Positions 59,895-64,000 of a stretch of 64,000 nucleotides of DNA are shown here, in pieces. Positions within the stretch are counted from its first letter, which is position 1; each line of letters starts with the position of its first letter. The position numbers and the translations under genes were made by a program. The notes beneath the pieces are model-generated. The model made no database searches and was not told the DNA's origin. It saw nothing but the letters and a program-made list of their open reading frames with translations. The stretch is from a virus, in IMG/VR virus record IMGVR_UViG_3300030116_004255, positions 1-64,000 of that record; one strand, given 5' to 3'.

Positions 59895-60117
59895 AAACGA
59901 TTTAACCCCAGAACAAATTAAAAACATAAAGGAATTTGAGGCGAAAATTCCAGACGAAATTAAGCGACTAACAGAAAAGGTTGGGGACTTAACAGAACTT
60001 ATCAATGAGTTAAGGTGGGACAATTACAACCCAGAATACATTGAAAAAAAACAACAAGAGAGATTCGAGTTAAACCAAGAAATTGAAAAACTAAAATCTC
60101 AATATAGGTCGTCTTAG
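59887..60117 (+). CDS. Early coiled-coil protein
   Basis: 76 aa from MSKNDLTPEQIKNIKEFEAK; an upstream in-frame extension has no translation signal. Helical throughout (EIKRLTEKVGDLTELINELR, QQERFELNQEIEKLKSQYR). Dimer-type coiled coil. Function unknown. Confidence 0.64.
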   Translation: MSKNDLTPEQIKNIKEFEAKIPDEIKRLTEKVGDLTELINELRWDNYNPEYIEKKQQERFELNQEIEKLKSQYRSS

Positions 60118-60145
60118 TTTCTAACCACTACTAAGACACTTACGG

Positions 60146-60175
60146 AAAAGGGACTGACGCCTCAGTCCCTTTTTC
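60146..60175 (+). terminator. Terminator of 59538 operon
   Basis: AAAGGGACTGA cgcc TCAGTCCCTTT perfect 11-bp stem and T tract. Confidence 0.93.
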
Positions 60176-60250
60176 TTTTGTCCAAAATTTAAAGCTGTTG
60201 ATCAACTTTGAGAATTTATTATTGATTTTATTTTTATTACATTAATGCTC

Positions 60251-60267
60251 ATTTTCAATCTCGTTTT
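60251..60267 (+). repeat. Right-arm repeat copy
   Basis: ATTTTCAATCTCGTTTT after ACATTAATGCTC. Confidence 0.78.
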
Positions 60268-60290
60268 AAGGGGATCAATTTCTTTTTTAA

Positions 60291-60315
60291 TTCATTATTG
60301 GGCATTCTCAATCCC
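60291..60315 (+). repeat. Right-arm repeat, partial copy
   Basis: TTCATTATTGGGCATTCTCAATCCC: left half matches, the right half is replaced by an A run that is the T tract of the leftward terminator. Confidence 0.55.
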
Positions 60316-60347
60316 AAAAAAAAACAACCCCAGAATTTCTGGGGCTG
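60316..60347 (-). terminator. Terminator of ArdC-like gene
   Basis: CAGCCCCAGA ... TCTGGGGTTG stem on the minus strand followed by nine T. Confidence 0.92.
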
Positions 60348-60369
60348 TCTTTTGTTTATCGGTTATTGG

Positions 60370-61230
60370 TTAGGTTAAAGCGTCTATTATTTTATTAGCT
60401 GTATTGTAAATATTGCTTAATGAGTTCTTGAAGGTTTTTTTATCGTCCTCCTGCCAGCCTGCAATATATTTAAGGCTGTAATCGTCTGTTTTAAATCCAA
60501 AGTAATTTAAAACTATGTAAGCAACAGACTCAGCCTCCACTTCTGCAATTTCTCGGCATTCTAAATAATTAAGTTCTTTGTGCATCAACTTGTGGGCAAC
60601 TTCGTGGGCTAGCGTCTTTGTTTTTTGTAATTGACTCATATCCTTTTGAATTTGAATTAATTTCTGGGTAAAGTTTGTGAAGCCGTTGCTTGCGTCATAG
60701 TAATTGACTACACGAAGGTGCCACTGATCAGCCTCAATTAATTTCTCTTGTATAGCAGTGAATAATTCGGCACTGTCCTCCCCTTTTAACAGTTCTGGCA
60801 TATAAGGGTTTACAATCTCTATGCCGTCATCGTTTAATGGTTCAGTATCTTTTAAATCAAATACATAATAAGCCCTATAATAAATTCTTTTGTCCTCTTC
60901 CTTTTGATTCTTATCTTCGATTATTATCGGTCTAAATTGTGGAATCTTTAAAGGGGCTAGGCGTTCCTTACATTTACATTCTTTATTTTTAAAAGCTCTG
61001 CAAGTGATACAAGCAACAACGATTCTATTTTTTTCTATCCATTGTTTATAAGTTAAAACAAGCTGGGCTTCTTTGTTATAGATAAAAATTAAAAATGTAT
61101 TGTTAAATGATCGGCGTCGGTCATTGGACTTTACAAAATTTAAATAATTTAAATATTGCTGTTCGTCAATAACAATAGAATTTAATTTAGTTTCTAATTC
61201 GTCAGTAATTTTTTTAATAACTGGATTCAT
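60370..61230 (-). CDS. ArdC-like antirestriction/metallopeptidase protein
   Basis: 286 aa. N-terminal part (FNNTFLIFIYNKEAQLVLTY then KQWIEKNR) resembles the ArdC ssDNA-binding domain, then an inserted Cys cluster CITCRAFKNKECKCKER, and a C-terminal zinc metallopeptidase: TLAHEVAHKLMH (HExxH variant HEVAH) and AEVEAESVAYIVLNYFGF, the helix with the third ligand. ArdC-type proteins protect incoming DNA from restriction. It is the only leftward gene in the early region, with its own promoter and terminator. Confidence 0.8.
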   Translation of the reverse strand: MNPVIKKITDELETKLNSIVIDEQQYLNYLNFVKSNDRRRSFNNTFLIFIYNKEAQLVLTYKQWIEKNRIVVACITCRAFKNKECKCKERLAPLKIPQFRPIIIEDKNQKEEDKRIYYRAYYVFDLKDTEPLNDDGIEIVNPYMPELLKGEDSAELFTAIQEKLIEADQWHLRVVNYYDASNGFTNFTQKLIQIQKDMSQLQKTKTLAHEVAHKLMHKELNYLECREIAEVEAESVAYIVLNYFGFKTDDYSLKYIAGWQEDDKKTFKNSLSNIYNTANKIIDALT

Positions 61231-61526
61231 TTTTTAACCTTCTTTTATTACGATACTTATTTAATTATATAAAGGTTTTTTAAATATATCTAATAAAATA
61301 AAATTTTTTCTGTTCTCTGGATCTATTTCTGAATTAGATCTGTAAAAGGTAAAGCTGACCGTGAAATTTTACTTTGATTGTTGTGTTTCTTTTTTTTTCT
61401 CATTGCATTAGTTCAGATTCTCAATCTCGTTTTTAAAAGGTCTTAAAAATTAATTTGTTTTAATACTTGTATTATCTCTGAAGTTGATCAATAATTATAT
61501 AAGTATCGTATAAATTAGGAGGACTT
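61231..61526. other. Divergent promoter region
   Basis: Leftward: TATAAT, GTATCG (61256..61251) and AAGAAGG lead to the ArdC-like gene. Rightward: repeat at 61417 and GTATCG at 61503..61508. No coding frame supported. Confidence 0.6.
61417..61433 (+). repeat. Right-arm repeat copy
   Basis: ATTCTCAATCTCGTTTT after CATTGCATTAGTTCAG. Confidence 0.78.
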
Positions 61527-61862
61527 ATGAAGGCTTTTAGTTTAGAAAACTTAAAAGACTACATTGAGAATCACGAAAAAACTATGTCTAAAGATTATGA
61601 CATAAGTGCTGACGACATTGATAGAGTTATGAAAAATAATGTTGAAATGGATGTCAGTTGGGAAGTTGGATTCTTAAAAGGAATGGAGCATATAGTCAAG
61701 ACCTTTGACATAGAAAGTTATGAAAAAGGTAGAGAGGGCTTACAAGAGGCTTATTCTTTTGCGTTAGAGTTGTTAAGCGAAAGAGAGTTAGAGATACACA
61801 ACAAATGGTCTGATGCTGATCCAGAAGAGAGAAAGCATATTGAAGACACTTGGGAAGTGTAA
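61527..61862 (+). CDS. Early acidic helical protein
   Basis: 111 aa, excellent ribosome site AGGAGGAC. MKAFSLENLKDYIENHEKTM, DISADDIDRVMKNNVEMDVS and YSFALELLSERELEIHNKWS. No motif; acidic and helical, like DNA-mimic or inhibitor proteins, but that is speculation. Confidence 0.68.
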   Translation: MKAFSLENLKDYIENHEKTMSKDYDISADDIDRVMKNNVEMDVSWEVGFLKGMEHIVKTFDIESYEKGREGLQEAYSFALELLSERELEIHNKWSDADPEERKHIEDTWEV

Positions 61863-61863
61863 G

Positions 61864-62184
61864 ATGCCTACATTCTATATAACTGAAACAGATAAAACCA
61901 CTTACGAAATTGAAGCGTCCAGTGAAGAGGACGCTTTGAAAAAGTTTGAAGACAGTTATGATATGAAACCTAGCAACTTTGAGAGAATTGACTTTTCTAT
62001 TAAGGAAGTTGGGGCTAAAGATAACTGGGTTTATGTTTGCACAGATTGTAAAGGGACTGAAGTATATACAGATATATGGCAGAACATTAACGATGAATCA
62101 GAGTTAAGTGAGGGTGCAGGCGAAAGATATTGTCAAGATTGTGCGTCATCGTGCAAGACAGAATATATATTAGAGGAGGAATAG
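61864..62184 (+). CDS. Early protein with zinc ribbon
   Basis: 106 aa from MPTFYITETDKTTYEIEASS (one nt after the preceding stop). EASSEEDALKKFEDSYDM resembles the small genes at 50244-50634 (beta strand then D-A-L-K helix). The C-terminal half has CTDC and CQDC, a zinc ribbon. Function unknown. Confidence 0.68.
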   Translation: MPTFYITETDKTTYEIEASSEEDALKKFEDSYDMKPSNFERIDFSIKEVGAKDNWVYVCTDCKGTEVYTDIWQNINDESELSEGAGERYCQDCASSCKTEYILEEE

Positions 62185-62729
62185 TGAGTAGAGAGAGAAT
62201 TAGGTTAGAAATAGACCTAGATTTTAGTAGGTTATTCTCTGGTTCATTTCAGTCAGCATTTGACGAAGTGGACTTTGAAAATAGCAGTATAAAAGAAATT
62301 GGGGATTCTATATCTAGTGAAATAATATCAACAGTGCAGGACGGTCTTAAAGACTGCAATATAAAAGTTAGGTGGTTTGATACAGTATATTTTTGGAATG
62401 AGTTTAAAAATGAAGATCACTTGCAAGACTGCATTAAGGATATGCTGGAGGAATACCTAGCAGAAGTTGGGTGTAAGGAATTAGACGAAAACGAAGTCGG
62501 TATGAACAGTCGCAGGTTTGATTTGTTTGCTGAGTCATTGGGCGTAGACTTTGACAGAGATAACGCTTATGAACCGTCTAAGGATACGAGATTCATCGAA
62601 GGTCTAATGGCTTTGAATAAATCTTGTGAGTATCCAGTAATTAAAGATAAATTTAATGAAATCTTTAAATATATGGAGTCAATGGGGTTTGATATATTTG
62701 ACCAATACCAAGACTGGTTAAACGAATAA
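62184..62729 (+). CDS. Early unknown protein
   Basis: 181 aa; GTG 62184 overlaps the stop (TAGTG) after GAGGAGGA. Helical and acidic: LEIDLDFSRLFSGSFQSAFD, NSSIKEIGDSISSEIISTVQ, FNEIFKYMESMGFDIFDQYQ. No motif recognised. Last gene of its operon. Confidence 0.67.
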   Translation: MSRERIRLEIDLDFSRLFSGSFQSAFDEVDFENSSIKEIGDSISSEIISTVQDGLKDCNIKVRWFDTVYFWNEFKNEDHLQDCIKDMLEEYLAEVGCKELDENEVGMNSRRFDLFAESLGVDFDRDNAYEPSKDTRFIEGLMALNKSCEYPVIKDKFNEIFKYMESMGFDIFDQYQDWLNE

Positions 62730-62753
62730 CCAACACCACTTAATTAATTAAAG

Positions 62754-62783
62754 ACTGGGGATCACAATCCCCAGTTTTTTTTT
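62754..62783 (+). terminator. Terminator of 61527 operon
   Basis: ACTGGGGAT ... ATCCCCAGT with a 4-nt loop and nine T. Confidence 0.93.
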
Positions 62784-62862
62784 GGATTGAAAACGAGTCA
62801 TAATGGTTGGGATTGGGATTGTAAATCTAATATAATGGATATTTTTTATTTCATTAATGCAG

Positions 62863-62880
62863 ATTCTCAATCTCGGTTTT
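62863..62880 (+). repeat. Right-arm repeat copy
   Basis: ATTCTCAATCTCGGTTTT (one inserted G) after TTCATTAATGCAG. Confidence 0.75.
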
Positions 62881-62944
62881 GGATTGGATTAGGAATATAA
62901 TGGTAATGGCGTAAGTTCTTTCTTTCTGTATTTCATTATTGCTG

Positions 62945-62960
62945 ATTTTCAATCTCGTTT
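62945..62960 (+). repeat. Right-arm repeat copy
   Basis: ATTTTCAATCTCGTTT after TTCATTATTGCTG. Confidence 0.75.
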
Positions 62961-63069
62961 GATCAGTGCTACCGATCCAGCTACGCTACCAAAATAGATC
63001 TAAACAGCAAGACGATCAGTTCCCAGCTTTAAGACGATTTTTCCTTTCTACTGCTATTTTTAATTTGTG

Positions 63070-63097
63070 TTGCATACCGATAATCTGCAACTATAAT
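63070..63097 (+). promoter_or_regulatory. Promoter TTGCAT-N16-TATAAT
   Basis: TTGCAT 63070..63075, TATAAT 63092..63097, then AGAAAGGTTAG ribosome site for ATG 63118. Confidence 0.7.
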
Positions 63098-63117
63098 TAA
63101 ATTTAGAAAGGTTAGAT

Positions 63118-63405
63118 ATGAACGATATTCAAAACAAAAACAAAGTTGAAGTCATTAACCCTAGAACTAACGAAGTAATGATTCTAGAAAATGACTTGCT
63201 TGATTTGGTTGAGGGAATTAATTATATCTGTGATTTTTACAGAAATAAAAAAGGCTTTGACCAAAATAAAGTTCTGGATACTTTTATCAAAGTGAGAGAG
63301 ATCGAGAGGCTAAGAGGCTTCAACACCTCTCAATCGTTTTCTATTGATAGTTTCAGTAGAGAACAAGTCTTTGAGTTAGTGACCAGAGAAATGGACAATG
63401 GGTAA
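63118..63405 (+). CDS. Early unknown protein
   Basis: 95 aa: MNDIQNKNKVEVINPRTNEV, LLDLVEGINYICDFYRNKKG, SIDSFSREQVFELVTREMDN. Helical second half. Stop overlaps the next start as TAATG. Confidence 0.67.
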   Translation: MNDIQNKNKVEVINPRTNEVMILENDLLDLVEGINYICDFYRNKKGFDQNKVLDTFIKVREIERLRGFNTSQSFSIDSFSREQVFELVTREMDNG

Positions 63406-63548
63406 TGAGTGACCTTTACAGAACTTATACTGTTGAGAAAACTATTACCCAGACCTGTGAGATATGTTTATCCAGCGATTACGAAATGGCTTTGGACAAA
63501 ACTGACACAGGTTTTAAACACGAGGAGTGTAATTATGGGGACGATTGA
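63405..63548 (+). CDS. Zinc-binding-like small protein, 47 aa
   Basis: MSDLYRTYTVEKTITQTCEI then CLSSDYEMALDKTDTGFKHE ECNYGDD: CxxC followed by H-x2-C, a compact zinc-finger pattern. Translation coupled to neighbours at both ends. Confidence 0.6.
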   Translation: MSDLYRTYTVEKTITQTCEICLSSDYEMALDKTDTGFKHEECNYGDD

Positions 63549-63732
63549 AGTAGACATAGAGGTCTATGATCAAATCAGTAAGGTTAGGGAATCAGGTGTC
63601 ACTAATATGCTGGACAAGAAAAGAGTTAGCGAATTAGTAAATGATAGAACTAAACAATGGATAACCGATAACCCTGAAATGTATTTATCAGGGATTATGT
63701 TAGGTTTCACTGTTATCACGGATACTACCTAA
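63535..63732 (+). CDS. Early unknown protein
   Basis: 65 aa from MGTIEVDIEVYDQISKVRES; ATG 63535 after GAGGAG, overlapping by 14 nt. Short helix KKRVSELVNDRTKQWITDNP. Its sheet-helix shape is reminiscent of ribbon-helix-helix or antitoxin-like folds, not established. Confidence 0.64.
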   Translation: MGTIEVDIEVYDQISKVRESGVTNMLDKKRVSELVNDRTKQWITDNPEMYLSGIMLGFTVITDTT

Positions 63733-63753
63733 CCTAGTATACGATACGAAAAG

Positions 63754-63784
63754 AAAACCCCAGACTTAAAAATCTGGGGTTTTT
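63754..63784 (+). terminator. Terminator of 63118 operon
   Basis: AAAACCCCAGA ... TCTGGGGTTTT perfect 11-bp stem then T tract. Confidence 0.93.
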
Positions 63785-63886
63785 CTTATTTACTGCTATC
63801 CGTTTGGGATAACCGTGTTGATTAGATCTATTTATCTTGACATTGCATAACCTCCAGTTTGTTTATTTTTTATTGCATTAATAGTG

Positions 63887-63903
63887 ATTCTCAATCTCGT
63901 TTT
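63887..63903 (+). repeat. Right-arm repeat copy
   Basis: ATTCTCAATCTCGTTTT after TATTGCATTAATAGTG; the element continues past the last gene in view. Confidence 0.78.
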
Positions 63904-64000
63904 GGATCTTGATCACTTACTACAAATAAGACTGTATGAGTTTTTTGATTTTCTTTGAATTAATTTTATTTTCTTTATATAATGGGTTTTAGTATTGGAC

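Larger units (their letters stand above)
62730..63117. other. Intergenic region, 388 bp
   Basis: Terminator, two copies of the right-arm repeat and a promoter; an inverted half copy AAAACGAG follows the terminator. No coding frame supported. Confidence 0.7.

Noticed and set aside
1-64000. tRNA, rRNA, integrase/att, insertion sequences, reverse transcriptase (DGR)
   Set aside because: No cloverleaf, recombinase motif, terminal inverted repeats or RT motif seen by eye; fibre repeats do not have a template-repeat partner that I can find.
1-64000. Over-representation of GATC and AGATCT
   Set aside because: The impression is of many sites, fitting a lack of GATC-directed restriction, but I did not count them and cannot claim enrichment.

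Overview
The window is most of an AT-rich siphovirus-type phage genome whose host is probably a low-GC marine actinobacterium. The host call rests on four things: a WhiB-family regulator (39454..39744), a 3Fe-4S type ferredoxin of the kind common in Actinobacteria, a Gram-positive LexA box (GAAC-N4-GTTC) inside a promoter, and many operon-leading genes whose ATG lies 5 to 8 nt after a -10 hexamer, so the mRNAs look leaderless. The marine origin is inferred from tail-fibre repeat styles and auxiliary genes. No integrase, excisionase, CI-type repressor, polymerase, tRNA or CRISPR array was found; replication genes are presumably outside the window.

Layout. The left 56.7 kb is almost entirely on the minus strand and reads from right to left: putative small terminase (56.7 kb), an island of DNA methyltransferases with S-adenosylmethionine synthetase (55.9-51 kb), small accessory genes and thioredoxin (50.6-49.3 kb), a methyltransferase-like gene, large terminase, portal, prohead protease, HK97-type major capsid protein, head-tail connectors with the WhiB gene among them, tail terminator, major tail protein, frameshifted tail chaperones, tape measure, tail tip, a very large repeat-rich fibre protein and further fibre proteins (48-12 kb), an oxygenase/cupin-like/ferredoxin/PP-loop ATPase cluster (11.3-4.6 kb), a phosphoesterase, endolysin, holin, a thermonuclease-like gene and a secreted FN3 protein that runs off the left edge.

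The right 6.6 kb (57.4-64 kb) is a rightward early-type region of small, mostly unknown proteins, several with CxxC zinc-ribbon motifs, in short operons each ended by a strong hairpin terminator. One ArdC-like antirestriction/metallopeptidase gene is inverted among them. The gaps between these operons carry a recurring directional element, consensus ATTYTCAATCTCGTTTT, with a T-rich CATTAAT flank. Some operon starts also carry GTATCG just after the -10.

Three short units run against the late strand: a two-gene moron between portal and protease (43.9-44.3 kb), a basic small protein (49.7 kb), and a small membrane protein under a LexA-box promoter (50.9 kb).

How it fits together. Modification by C5, N6/N4 and MT-A70 methyltransferases fed by phage MetK, plus the ArdC-like protein, points to strong defence against host restriction. 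The 2-oxoglutarate oxygenases, a three- or four-member family of cupin-like unknown proteins, an FkbM-type methyltransferase, ferredoxin and PAPS-reductase-like protein lie in the fibre-lysis interval and may form a modification or scavenging pathway that I do not recognise. The most unusual items are a roughly 1-kb gene nested in another frame of the C5 methyltransferase, the LexA-controlled membrane protein, the right-arm repeat family, and the oxygenase/cupin-like cluster.
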